Position numbers and translations under genes: made by a program
The notes under the pieces: model-generated
What the model was told of the DNA's origin: nothing
Databases searched by the model: none
Seen by the model: only the letters and a program-made list of their open reading frames with translations
Shown here: one piece after another, positions 16,037 to 23,633 of the stretch
Layout: the number at the start of each line of letters is the position of its first letter
How positions within the stretch are numbered: position 1 is the stretch's first letter
NCBI GenBank assembly: GCA_943328795.2
Contig: CALQBK020000025.1
Span: 1-39,484, forward strand
Direction of reading: 5' to 3'
Source of the DNA: Bifidobacterium breve
GTDB taxonomy: Bacteria; Myxococcota_A; UBA796; SXON01
DNA: 39,484 nucleotides

Positions 16037-16193
16037 ACGAAACTCCGGTGGGTGCCCATACGTACTTTGACACGAGCTTCACGAGGCGGCAAGGGAATTG
16101 CCTGGACCGTCCGGATCCGAGTGAGGCCGATCGGGAAGGGGACCGTCCGGATCCGAGTGAGGCGGATCGGGAAGGTGCTAAGCTGGCCAGCGA
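16037..16193. promoter_or_regulatory. Divergent promoter region with 36-bp direct repeat
   Basis: This spacer separates the cytochrome lipoprotein (minus) and the TPR/barrel protein (plus). A TTGACA is at 16067-16072 on the plus strand, but no good -10 box lies 16-18 bases beyond it. A 36-bp direct repeat fills 16105-16176 and ends 18 bp before the plus-strand ATG. Confidence 0.4.
16105..16176 (+). repeat. Two tandem 36-bp units with two mismatches
   Basis: Unit 1 covers 16105-16140 and unit 2 covers 16141-16176. They differ at two positions. Each carries the palindromic core TCCGGATCCGA and the block GATCGGGAAGG. There are two copies only and no spacer, so it is a tandem duplication and not a CRISPR. 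Its position just upstream of a gene makes a protein-binding role possible. Confidence 0.85.
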
Positions 16194-17105
16194 ATGCTGC
16201 TCGCTACGCTGCTCCTCTCGGTCCCGGCTCGGGGCGAAGACGTGCCTACGGCCCCCGTGGCCGGGGCGAACGCGCCCGCGACAGCTGCACCCGTCGCTGA
16301 CCTCCCGCTCGCGCTGCCCGACCCACCTCCGAGCGGCGATGTCGCCCCAGGCGCGCAGGCCGCGCCCGTGGACGACCCCGCCGACCTGTACCTCGAGGCG
16401 CTCGACGCCTGGAAGGGCCGCAACTTCGCAGGCGCGCTCTCGCTCGCGACGAAGGCGGTGAACATCGACCCGCTGTTCGGTGAAGCGTGGCTCCTGCGCA
16501 GCTACGCGCACCTCCGGCTTCACGAGCCCGACCGTGCGCTCACGTCCGTTCGCCTGGCGCGCGAGTCCGAGCGCGACGACGTCCGCGCGGCGGCGCGGGC
16601 GTTCGAAGCGCGCCTGACGCAAGACTACGTGCGAGACAGCATCTCGCTTTGGACAGGACTCGGGCCGGTCGTCGAGCTCGACTACGGCGCGCCGAAGGGG
16701 CGGGTAGGGCTGAACCTTGGGGTCGGCGTGCCCGTGTGGAAGCGGCTGTCCGCCCGGGCCGAGGTGCAGTGGATCGCGCTCGATCCCGGCGAGCTCCGCG
16801 TCGCGGGATCGAAGGCCGCGGCGTTGGCGTCCTGGACGCTGCCTATCGGTGGCGGTCGGTGGTCGTTCACGCCCGCGGTCGGGCCCTCGCTGTGGGTCGC
16901 GACAGGCCAGTACTGGGCTGACGGCGTCAACCCGTACGTCGGGCTCCGGGCCGACCTGGACCTGGACGTGCGGCTCACGCCGACGCTCGGGCTGTACTTG
17001 GCGGCTTCGTCGGACGTCTACCCGGCGCAGCTCGCCGACCTGGACTGGACGTACACGCCCGCGGACGTCAGGACGGGCCTGCGCCTCTGGTTCTGGAAGG
17101 TGTGA
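16194..17105 (+). CDS. Exported TPR protein with a beta-barrel-like C-terminus
   Basis: The 303-residue product has a very short signal (MLLATLLLSVPARG), an Ala/Pro-rich linker to about residue 60, and two or three TPR-like helices (YLEALDAWKGRNFAGALSLATKAVNIDP, AWLLRSYAHLRLHEPDRALTSVRLA). It then has about 150 residues of alternating beta strands (LNLGVGVPVWKRLSARAEVQWIALD, YVGLRADLDLDVRLTP) that end in an aromatic residue-rich strand (LRLWFWKV). This is consistent with a periplasmic TPR domain on an outer-membrane barrel. No family name can be given. Its stop overlaps the ATG of the nucleotidyltransferase gene by one base (TGATG), so the two are probably translated together, though a shared function is not obvious. 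Confidence 0.75.
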   Translation: MLLATLLLSVPARGEDVPTAPVAGANAPATAAPVADLPLALPDPPPSGDVAPGAQAAPVDDPADLYLEALDAWKGRNFAGALSLATKAVNIDPLFGEAWLLRSYAHLRLHEPDRALTSVRLARESERDDVRAAARAFEARLTQDYVRDSISLWTGLGPVVELDYGAPKGRVGLNLGVGVPVWKRLSARAEVQWIALDPGELRVAGSKAAALASWTLPIGGGRWSFTPAVGPSLWVATGQYWADGVNPYVGLRADLDLDVRLTPTLGLYLAASSDVYPAQLADLDWTYTPADVRTGLRLWFWKV

Positions 17106-17767
17106 TGCGCGCGACCGCCTTCATCCTCGCCGCGGGGTTCGGCACCCGGCTACGCCCGCTCACCGACCACACCCCCAAGCCCTTGCTCCCCGTCCGCGGG
17201 CGCCCGCTCCTGGACCACGTGCTGGACCACGCCCGCGCCTACGGGCACGAGCGCGTCGTGGTGAACGCGCACTGGCTCGCGCCGCAGGTCGTGGCCTGGG
17301 GCGCGTCCCGCCCGGGTGTAACGGTGGTGGTCGAGCCTTCGATCCTCGGCACCGGCGGCGGGCTTCGGAACGCGCGGGCGCTGCTCGCTGACCGCTTCGT
17401 CGTGCTCAACGGCGACATCCTCTGCGACGTGGACCTGGGCGCATTGATGGCCGCGCGGGCCCCCGCGGTGATGGCGCTGCGGCGGCGCGAGGGCCGACAC
17501 ACCGCCATCTCCGCGGTCGAGGGCGACGGCGGCCTGCGCGTGACGGGCATCGCCGGGGTGGTCGGGCCGGCAGACGGGGCGTGGCACTTCACCGGGGTCC
17601 ACGCGATCGACAACGTGGAGCTGGACCGAGTGCCTGCCGGCGAGGCCTGCATCATCCGCACGGCGTACCGAGAGCTGGTGGCGGAGGGCAAGGTCGCTGG
17701 GATCGCCCACCCCGGGGCCTGGACCGACATCGGCACGCACGCGGAGTACGAGGCCGTGGCTGGGTAG
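17105..17767 (+). CDS. Sugar-1-phosphate nucleotidyltransferase, MurU-like
   Basis: This enzyme activates a sugar 1-phosphate with an NTP to give an NDP-sugar and pyrophosphate. The signature AAGFGTRLRPLTDHTPKPLLPV is at the N-terminus, NGDILCDVD supplies the metal-binding Asp, and the C-terminus has the short form WTDIGTHAEY without a left-handed helix domain. At 220 residues it matches the short MurNAc-1-phosphate uridylyltransferase/mannose-1-phosphate guanylyltransferase group. I chose ATG 17105, which gives a TGATG overlap; GTG at 17102 is directly upstream. MurU would normally sit beside an AmgK-type kinase, and none is here, so the sugar is uncertain. Confidence 0.87.
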   Translation: MRATAFILAAGFGTRLRPLTDHTPKPLLPVRGRPLLDHVLDHARAYGHERVVVNAHWLAPQVVAWGASRPGVTVVVEPSILGTGGGLRNARALLADRFVVLNGDILCDVDLGALMAARAPAVMALRRREGRHTAISAVEGDGGLRVTGIAGVVGPADGAWHFTGVHAIDNVELDRVPAGEACIIRTAYRELVAEGKVAGIAHPGAWTDIGTHAEYEAVAG

Positions 17768-17789
17768 GGCTGGCGGGGTACCTTCGGTC

Positions 17790-19367
17790 GTGACCTCTAC
17801 CCCTCCCGCGACCGGCCTCGGCATCGGGCCCTACGAGCTCCTGGAGCGCGTGGGGGTAGGCGGCATGGGCGAGGTCTGGCGGGCGCGGCACCGGACGCTT
17901 GGCCGGCTGGTCGCGGTGAAGCTCATCCGCGCCGGCACGCTCGGGGTCTCTGCCGACGATGATCGCGTCGCGCTGGGCCGGTTCGAGCGTGAAGCGCGCG
18001 TGGCCGCGTCGCTTCGGTCGCCGCACGCGATCCAGGTGCAGGACTTCGGGGTCACGCCGGAGGGGACGTTCTTCCAGGTGATGGAGCTGCTCGACGGGCT
18101 CGATCTGCAGGCGCTCGTCGAGCGGTTTGGGGCCCAGCCCCCGGGGCGCGTGGTCGGCCTGCTGCGGCACGCCGCGGACGCGCTCACCGAGGCCCACCAG
18201 CTCGGGTTCGTGCACCGCGACGTCAAGCCGTCCAACCTGTTCCTCTGCCGGCTCGGCACCCGCGGGGACTTCCTCAAGGTGTTGGACTTCGGCCTCGCGC
18301 GGCCGGCGACGAGCGACGTCCACGTCACCCGCACTGGCGGCATCCCCGGCTCGGCGGCCACCACCGCGCCTGAGCTCCTGCGCGGCGATCCCCCCACCGA
18401 CAAGGCCGACGTCTACGCGCTCGGCTGCGTCGCCACGTGGTTGCTGGCCGGGCGCCTCCCGTTCGCCGCCACGACGGCGATCGAGATGGTCGTAGCGCAC
18501 CTGGAGAAGGTGCCGGCCCCGCTCGACCCGGCGGTACCTGCGCCGCTTGCGGAGCTGGTCGCGCGCTGCTTGGCCAAGGATCCCGCCGCGCGTCCGACCT
18601 CGAGGGAGCTCTCTCGGCTCCTCGCCGCGACGGGCCTCGAGGCTGGCTGGTCCGAGGAGCAGGCCGAGGCCTGGTGGGAGGAGAACCAGCCCGGGCGGGC
18701 GCCTACGGTGGTCGCGGGCGCCGGCCCCGCACCCTCGCGCGAGCAGGTGTACACGCGGCTTCGGCGCGAATTCGAAGAGAGCCGCATCGACCTTGGCGAC
18801 TACGAGCGCCGGCTCGACGTGGCGCGCCGGGCCGAGACGCCCGTCGCCGTGCTCGACGCCCTCCGGGGGCTGCCTGACCTGCCGCAGCCCACCGCCCTCG
18901 TGAAGGTGGCGGACGCCGCTTTGCCCGCGCCGCGATCCGCCTCGACGCGAAAGCTGGTGACGGTGCTCGCGTCGACCCGGCGGGCGGGGGCGTGGCAACC
19001 CGACGCTTCGACGAGGCTCGTGACGGTTTTCGGGAGCGCCGAGCTGGACTTGCGCACGGCCGTGCTCGGCCCCGGGATGACGGAGCTGCGTTGCGTGACC
19101 GTGTTCGGGAGCGTCGAGATCACCGTGCCGCCCGGCCTGTACGTCGAGCTGAACGGGGTGGGCGTGCTCGGCTCGTTCGACGGGGAGTCCGGGGCGGCGC
19201 AGCCTCCGACCGCCGGGCCGTGGGTCCGCGTGTCGGGGGTAGCGGTGATGGGGAGCGTAGACGTCGTGGTGAAGCCGCTGCCGGTGCCCGGGCGCTCGTT
19301 CGGCGAGGTCGCGGTGGCGGCGATCACGCGGGCCCGCGACGCCGTGCTGGGGAAGCCCGGGGAGTAG
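17790..19367 (+). CDS. Ser/Thr kinase fused to DUF1707-like and LiaF-like domains
   Basis: This is a 525-residue cytosolic protein in three parts. Residues 14-280 are an intact Hanks-type kinase: Gly loop [12 protein letters not shown] with Lys44, HRDVKPSN with Asp144, DFG with Asp166, and an activation loop with Thr residues. Residues 315-370 ([30 protein letters not shown]) match the DUF1707/SHOCT-like pattern of a short helical bundle. Residues 390-490 contain repeated beta turns ([37 protein letters not shown]) like the C-terminal domain of LiaF and other cell-wall-stress proteins. No transmembrane helix is present. In Firmicutes LiaF controls envelope-stress signalling, so a kinase coupled to an envelope-sensing fold is plausible here. 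The start is GTG at 17790, 22 bp after the nucleotidyltransferase. Confidence 0.88.
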   Translation: MTSTPPATGLGIGPYELLERVGVGGMGEVWRARHRTLGRLVAVKLIRAGTLGVSADDDRVALGRFEREARVAASLRSPHAIQVQDFGVTPEGTFFQVMELLDGLDLQALVERFGAQPPGRVVGLLRHAADALTEAHQLGFVHRDVKPSNLFLCRLGTRGDFLKVLDFGLARPATSDVHVTRTGGIPGSAATTAPELLRGDPPTDKADVYALGCVATWLLAGRLPFAATTAIEMVVAHLEKVPAPLDPAVPAPLAELVARCLAKDPAARPTSRELSRLLAATGLEAGWSEEQAEAWWEENQPGRAPTVVAGAGPAPSREQVYTRLRREFEESRIDLGDYERRLDVARRAETPVAVLDALRGLPDLPQPTALVKVADAALPAPRSASTRKLVTVLASTRRAGAWQPDASTRLVTVFGSAELDLRTAVLGPGMTELRCVTVFGSVEITVPPGLYVELNGVGVLGSFDGESGAAQPPTAGPWVRVSGVAVMGSVDVVVKPLPVPGRSFGEVAVAAITRARDAVLGKPGE

Positions 19368-19381
19368 GTTATCCCGTCCCC

Positions 19382-20020
19382 ATGTGGCCCTTCCAACCCC
19401 GGATGCCGTCCCCCGAGCGCGCGCTCGCCGGGCGCACCACCCCGATGCCCGTCCCCGAGCGACACTTCGTGAACGGCAACCCGATGGTCGGCCCTTTCCC
19501 GGGCATGTCCACCGCGATGTTCGGCATGGGCTGCTTCTGGGGCGCAGAGCGCAAGTTCTGGACCGTGCCGGGGGTGTTCAGCACCGCGGTCGGCTACGCC
19601 GCGGGCTTCACGCCCCACGCGACCTACCGCGAGGTGTGCTCGGGGCAAACCGGCCACAACGAGGTCGTCCGCGTGATCTTCGACCCCGCGAAGGTGAGCT
19701 ACGCGGAGCTGTTGCGGGTGTTCTGGGAGAACCACGACCCGACGCAGGGGATGCGGCAGGGCAACGACTCGGGCACGCAGTACCGGTCCGGGATCTACGT
19801 GTACGCCGGGCAGCGCGCCGAGGCGGAGGCGACGCGGGACGCGTTCGGAGCCGCGTTGGCGAAGGCCGGGTTCCCCGTGATCACGACCGAGATCGTCGAC
19901 GCGCCCGAGTTCTACTTCGCCGAGGAGTACCACCAACAGTACCTGGCGAAGAACCCCGGCGGGTACTGCGGCCTTGGCGGCACCGGCGTGAGCTGCCCGG
20001 CGGGGCTGACCACCGGGTGA
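19382..20020 (+). CDS. msrA: Peptide methionine sulfoxide reductase MsrA
   Basis: MsrA reduces methionine S-sulfoxide in proteins. The 212-residue product matches the long, E. coli-like form over its whole length: the N-terminal extension with GRTTPMPV and VNGNPM, then MGCFWGAER with catalytic Cys51, [35 protein letters not shown], and the tail [12 protein letters not shown] with resolving Cys196 and Cys205. No signal peptide is seen, so it is cytosolic. I chose ATG 19382, 15 bp after the kinase stop, because the family similarity starts there; longer in-frame readings run into the kinase gene. It probably belongs to the same transcript as the kinase, which would fit a stress response. Confidence 0.96.
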   Translation: MWPFQPRMPSPERALAGRTTPMPVPERHFVNGNPMVGPFPGMSTAMFGMGCFWGAERKFWTVPGVFSTAVGYAAGFTPHATYREVCSGQTGHNEVVRVIFDPAKVSYAELLRVFWENHDPTQGMRQGNDSGTQYRSGIYVYAGQRAEAEATRDAFGAALAKAGFPVITTEIVDAPEFYFAEEYHQQYLAKNPGGYCGLGGTGVSCPAGLTTG

Positions 20021-20088
20021 TCCCGACTGTGTCCGGCGCCCCCCGCTGCGCCGCTCGCCCACGCCCGGGTTCGTGGGTACACTGTGGC

Positions 20089-20853
20089 ATGGCCCTGCCC
20101 CGCTCCTCCATGATCCTCGGCCCCGGGCCGTTCAAGGCGAAGGACCTGCCGTCCAAGTCCCAGTACGAGCTGGATGACGGTCACGCGGTGCTGTGCCTCC
20201 CGACGCTTGGGCGCGGGGGCGCCGCCCAGGCGCTCGGGGCGCGAGTGATCGGGACCGACCCGCTGGTCGAGCACTCCGGCGTCGAAGTTGGCTTCCAGCT
20301 CGGCGAAGGCACGCTGCGCGCGCCGGACGTCGCCGTGATGAGCGGCGCACCCGGGGAGGGGTGGGTGCAGGGGGCGCCGCCGCTCGCCATCGAGTACGCG
20401 GACCGGGGGCAAGACGAGGTGGAGCTCCGGCGGAAGACCCAGCAGCTGTTGGAGGGGGGCACGCGCGCCGTGTGGGTGGTGCGCCTCGGGCGGATTCGGC
20501 AGGTCGAGGTCTACACGCGAGGCCCGGCGGGTGACGTGGTGTGCACGGTCGCGCAGGCCCACGAGACCTTGTCGCTGCCGGGGGTGCTCCAGAACCCCGT
20601 TCCCGTTGCCGCGCTGTTTGATCCGCAGCAGGCCGACCTTGCGACCTTGCAGAACCTGCTCGACCGCTTCGGGTTCGTCCACCCGGACCAGGCGCGCGAG
20701 CTCGGCCGGGAAGAAGGCCGGGAAGAAGGCCGGGAAGAAGGCGCGCGCGCCGTAGCCATCGCGGTGTTGCGAGCGCGGGGAGAGGCCGATCCGGAGGCCC
20801 GGATCGCCGGGCTCGACGAGGCGGCGCTGGTGCGGTTGCTCGCCGGGCGGTAG
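20089..20853 (+). CDS. Uma2-family (DUF820) nuclease-fold protein
   Basis: The 254-residue product has the PD-(D/E)XK-like core of Uma2 proteins: APDVAVMSG (Asp), LAIEYADRG (Glu) and RRKTQQLLEGGTRAVWVV (Lys), followed by the usual beta strand VEVYTR. The C-terminus carries a repeated GREEGREEGREEG helix and then AIAVLRARGE, seen in Uma2 and Rpn-like families. Uma2 proteins are abundant in cyanobacteria and Myxococcota. Their function is not established and nuclease activity is only inferred from the fold. ATG 20089 was chosen because the frame upstream is non-coding. It lies 68 bp after msrA and convergent with the methyltransferase gene. Confidence 0.82.
   Translation: MALPRSSMILGPGPFKAKDLPSKSQYELDDGHAVLCLPTLGRGGAAQALGARVIGTDPLVEHSGVEVGFQLGEGTLRAPDVAVMSGAPGEGWVQGAPPLAIEYADRGQDEVELRRKTQQLLEGGTRAVWVVRLGRIRQVEVYTRGPAGDVVCTVAQAHETLSLPGVLQNPVPVAALFDPQQADLATLQNLLDRFGFVHPDQARELGREEGREEGREEGARAVAIAVLRARGEADPEARIAGLDEAALVRLLAGR
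20704..20739 (+). repeat. 12-bp tandem repeat, three copies
   Basis: Three identical 12-bp units GGCCGGGAAGAA encode Gly-Arg-Glu-Glu three times in the C-terminal helix of the Uma2 protein. Slippage here would change helix length in steps of four residues without breaking the frame. Confidence 0.9.
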
Positions 20854-20925
20854 CCGCCCGACTACCGGCGCACTGCCCGAACGATGTTCACCGCGATGGC
20901 GAGCGGCACCAGCACCGCCAGCACG
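20854..20925. other. Convergent gap with a possible 20-codon hydrophobic ORF
   Basis: The 72-bp gap lies between the stops of the Uma2 gene (plus) and the methyltransferase (minus). On the minus strand a GTG two bases after the methyltransferase stop opens a 20-residue ORF, MLAVLVPLAIAVNIVRAVRR, ending in TAG. It reads like one transmembrane helix with a basic end. It may be chance, and I see no other evidence for it. No terminator hairpin with a T-run is present. Confidence 0.2.
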
Positions 20926-21561
20926 TCACAGCGTGAACGCGTCGGGGTCCTCCGGGCGCCCCCGGACGCGCACCCGGGCGGGCGGGACGTTGGCCAAGAT
21001 GTCGATCTGCTCACGTTGCAGCGGCAACAAGTGCTGCTCGATCTCCAGGATGCGGCGGACCCGGCGACGCTCAGCACCTAGGGTCGCGACCGCGAGGGCC
21101 TGCCGGATGACGAGGTACTCGAACATCACGAAGAACGCGTCGGGGTGCATCAACCGGAAGAACGTGCGGTAGATCTCCTCCACCACCTTCGCGGGGAAGT
21201 TGGCGAGGGGCAGCCCGCTCACGATCCGGTCGTAGGAGTCGGCCCGGAAGTCGAGGATGGACAGCTCGTGGATCGTCGCCGGGGTGTCGCCGAAGCGGTC
21301 CCGCAAGTGCTCGCAGAACGTCGGGTTCAGCTCGACGATGTCGTAGGTGTCGCCCGCCCGCAGCTTCGGGATCAAGATCTCGGAGACCGGGCCGAGGCCC
21401 GCCCCGACCTCCAGGATGCGAAGCGGTCGGTCGGGCCGGTCACGGAGCACGGGCTCGGCCATCGTCGCGCACAACGCCGGCGAGCTCGGCCACACCGCGC
21501 CCACCATGTTCTGTTGCCGGATGCTCTCCTGCAGGAACTTCAGGCCGTCAGCGAACCTCAC
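20926..21561 (-). CDS. PmtA-like phospholipid N-methyltransferase
   Basis: This is a class I SAM-dependent methyltransferase of 211 residues. The N-terminal FLQESIRQQNMVGAVWPSSPAL and the SAM loop ILEVGAGLGPVSEIL resemble bacterial phosphatidylethanolamine N-methyltransferase PmtA. SGLPLANFPAKVVEEIYRTFFRLMHPDAFFVMFEY continues that family's motifs IV-VI region. The product would be monomethyl-, dimethyl- or phosphatidylcholine at the membrane face. An rRNA adenine dimethylase-like relative is the main alternative. The start is GTG, overlapping the purF stop as GTGA. It is the last gene of the exonuclease-purF group. Confidence 0.8.
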   Translation of the reverse strand: MRFADGLKFLQESIRQQNMVGAVWPSSPALCATMAEPVLRDRPDRPLRILEVGAGLGPVSEILIPKLRAGDTYDIVELNPTFCEHLRDRFGDTPATIHELSILDFRADSYDRIVSGLPLANFPAKVVEEIYRTFFRLMHPDAFFVMFEYLVIRQALAVATLGAERRRVRRILEIEQHLLPLQREQIDILANVPPARVRVRGRPEDPDAFTL

Positions 21562-22976
21562 GCGCCACGCCGGTCCATCACGATCGCCGCGACCTCGCCC
21601 GACGAGACGGGCACGACATAGTCGCCGTCAAAGCACGCCATGCAGATGCTCCCGCCCATGGTCTGGCGGAGACCGTCGAGCGACAGGAACGTGACCGAGT
21701 CGACGCCGAACGCCTCTGCCCAGGCCTCCTCGGGGAGCTTCGCCGCGACCAGCTCCTTCTTCGAGGGCATGTCGATACCGTAGTAGCAGGGGTGCTTCAC
21801 GGGCGGCGAGTACACCGCCATGTGCACGGCCGCGGGGCGCGTCATGTGCGCCAGGTCCGCCAAGCGGCGCACGGTCGTCCCGCGCACGATGCTGTCGTCC
21901 ACCAGGATGACGCGCTTGCCCTCGAAGATCTCGGGGATCGGGTTGAGCTTGAGTCGGTGTGCGGCTTGGCGTGCGGCGGCGTCCGGCATGATGAACGTCC
22001 GGCCCGAGTAGCGGTTCTTGATGAACCCCTCGCGGTACGGCAGGCCCAACACCTCGGCCATCGCCTGCGCCGCGGTGCGGGACGTGTCCGGCACGGGGAC
22101 CACGACGTCTGCCTCCAGCCCCTTCGCCATCCACTCCTCGCCGAGCCGCTTCCCGAGCGCCCAGCGCGTGGAAGCGACCCGACCATCGGCCATCAGCGAG
22201 TCCGGCCGCGCGAAGTAGATGCGCTCGAACACGCACGGGCGCGGGGTGTCCGCCTCGATCGGCAGGATGATCGCCTCCTCGTTCGGCCGCATCAGCACCG
22301 CCGCCCCGGCCGGCAGGTCCCCGATCACCGAGAACCCGAGCGCGTCCATCACGACGCTCTCGCTCGCCGCGATCCAGCCCCCGCTCTCGCTGCGGCCGTA
22401 GCTCCCCGGTCGGATCCCGTGCGGATCGCGGAAGCTGACGAGCGTCTCCTTGCCGTCCACCTCGCAGATTGCCACGCAGGAGTACGCCCCGCGGACGAGC
22501 CGGTACACCTCGCGGACCGCGTACACGACGTCCTCGGCGGTGTGTCCGGACGCGCGGCGCTCGGCCAGCGCCTCGGCGAACACGAGCAAGATCGGCTCGA
22601 CGTCGCAGCGGCTCTGTACGTGGATCCCGCGGGTGAGCAGCAGGCGCTCGAGCTCGTCGACGTTGGTGACGTTGCCGTTGTGCGCCATCACCACGCCCGG
22701 GCGGCGGGTGTAGAACGGCTGCGCGTCTTCACGGACGCCGGTTCCGACGGTGGGGTACCGCGTGTGCCCGAGGCCAGCCGTGCCGCGCAGCGACGCGAGC
22801 GTCTGCTCCGAGAACACGTTGATGACGAGCCCCAGGTCCTTGTGAACGTGGAACCGACCCTGCTCCACGGTCGCCATGCCGCACGCGTCTTGCCCGCGGT
22901 GCTGCAGCGCCTGGAGCGCCATGGAGAGCGCCGCGCTGGCGCGTTCGACCCCGATGATGCCGACAAATCCACACAT
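21558..22976 (-). CDS. purF: Amidophosphoribosyltransferase PurF
   Basis: PurF transfers glutamine amide nitrogen to PRPP in the first committed step of purine synthesis. The 472-residue product begins MCGFVGIIG, so Cys2 is the nucleophile and no cleaved propeptide is encoded, unlike B. subtilis PurF. The PRPP loop VILVDDSIVRGTT is intact. Four cysteines match the [4Fe-4S] ligands of the B. subtilis type: PRPCVFERIYFARPDS, HPCYYGID, and the pair in ICMACFDGDY. It starts one base after the exonuclease stop (TAAATG), so the two are surely on one mRNA. The assignment is secure. Confidence 0.97.
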   Translation of the reverse strand: MCGFVGIIGVERASAALSMALQALQHRGQDACGMATVEQGRFHVHKDLGLVINVFSEQTLASLRGTAGLGHTRYPTVGTGVREDAQPFYTRRPGVVMAHNGNVTNVDELERLLLTRGIHVQSRCDVEPILLVFAEALAERRASGHTAEDVVYAVREVYRLVRGAYSCVAICEVDGKETLVSFRDPHGIRPGSYGRSESGGWIAASESVVMDALGFSVIGDLPAGAAVLMRPNEEAIILPIEADTPRPCVFERIYFARPDSLMADGRVASTRWALGKRLGEEWMAKGLEADVVVPVPDTSRTAAQAMAEVLGLPYREGFIKNRYSGRTFIMPDAAARQAAHRLKLNPIPEIFEGKRVILVDDSIVRGTTVRRLADLAHMTRPAAVHMAVYSPPVKHPCYYGIDMPSKKELVAAKLPEEAWAEAFGVDSVTFLSLDGLRQTMGGSICMACFDGDYVVPVSSGEVAAIVMDRRGA

Positions 22977-23546
22977 TTAGGACTCCAACAAGCGGATGAG
23001 CAGCTCGGCCTGGTACTGCGCGTCGTAGTCCGCGCGGTGCTTGAGGGTGAGGTCCTCGGGGGGCATCTGGAGCCGCTCGTGGAGCACCTCCTTGCTGCTG
23101 TCGAACCAGTGTAGCCCGAGCTTCCCGGTCGCCAGCGCTTTCGTGTCTAGCGCCTTGTAGCCGAACACGTTCGGGAGCTCCTCGGCGGCGAAGCACCACG
23201 CGACGAACGACCAGTCGAACGGGGCGTTGTGGCCGACGAACACGGGCTTCGTGCCCTTCTTCGTCCGCGCCTTGACCCAGTCCGTGACCTGCAGCATGGC
23301 GTCCCGCCGAGAGACCCCGTGCTGCTGCAAGTGTTCGAGCGTGAGCCCGTGGATCTTCATCGCGCCGGGGTCGACCCGCGGGCCCTCGGGCTTGATCTCG
23401 AGGTACAGGGTCTCCGTACAGCGGAGCCGCCCCTGGTCGTCCGGCGGCACCGCGACGATGCCGATGGACACCATGTCGTAGAGCCCAGGCACGGGGCCCG
23501 AGCACTCGATGTCGACCGAAAAATACGTGGCACGGGTCTCGGACAT
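22977..23546 (-). CDS. DEDDh 3'-5' exonuclease, DnaQ/RNase T-like
   Basis: This 189-residue protein has the exonuclease core with DIE at Asp12/Glu14, a central Asp in HNAPFDWSF, and the final HxAxYD in LKHRADYDAQYQ, so all four acidic ligands and the general-base His are visible. The layout matches the epsilon/RNase T superfamily without extra domains. It could trim RNA or DNA ends; stand-alone forms are not assignable to the replisome. I chose ATG 23546, where the conserved domain begins, because the longer open frame upstream (to 25418) runs antisense to the phosphatase gene. It heads the group with purF and the methyltransferase. Confidence 0.88.
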   Translation of the reverse strand: MSETRATYFSVDIECSGPVPGLYDMVSIGIVAVPPDDQGRLRCTETLYLEIKPEGPRVDPGAMKIHGLTLEHLQQHGVSRRDAMLQVTDWVKARTKKGTKPVFVGHNAPFDWSFVAWCFAAEELPNVFGYKALDTKALATGKLGLHWFDSSKEVLHERLQMPPEDLTLKHRADYDAQYQAELLIRLLES

Positions 23547-23633
23547 GCGCGCGGCTAACGCGCCCGTGCAAAAACCTCCGTCGGAGGTTTTGGTAGATCG
23601 GCTGGGGCGGCACCGGTGGCATACTGGGGCGCG
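23547..23633. promoter_or_regulatory. Divergent spacer with a 21-bp inverted repeat
   Basis: The 87-bp spacer lies between the divergent starts of the exonuclease and the phosphatase-like lipoprotein. A perfect inverted repeat, AAAACCTCC-GTC-GGAGGTTTT, lies at 23571-23591. It has the stem and T-run of an intrinsic terminator, but it sits upstream of both genes, not after a stop codon. It could act as a short attenuator, an operator, or a block to read-through between the two divergent promoters. Confidence 0.5.

Noticed and set aside
16105-16176. CRISPR array
   Set aside because: Only two directly adjoining units with no spacers.
23571-23591. Ordinary rho-independent terminator of the flanking genes
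   Set aside because: Both flanking genes point away from it, so no transcript of theirs ends there. It is kept as a regulatory candidate only.
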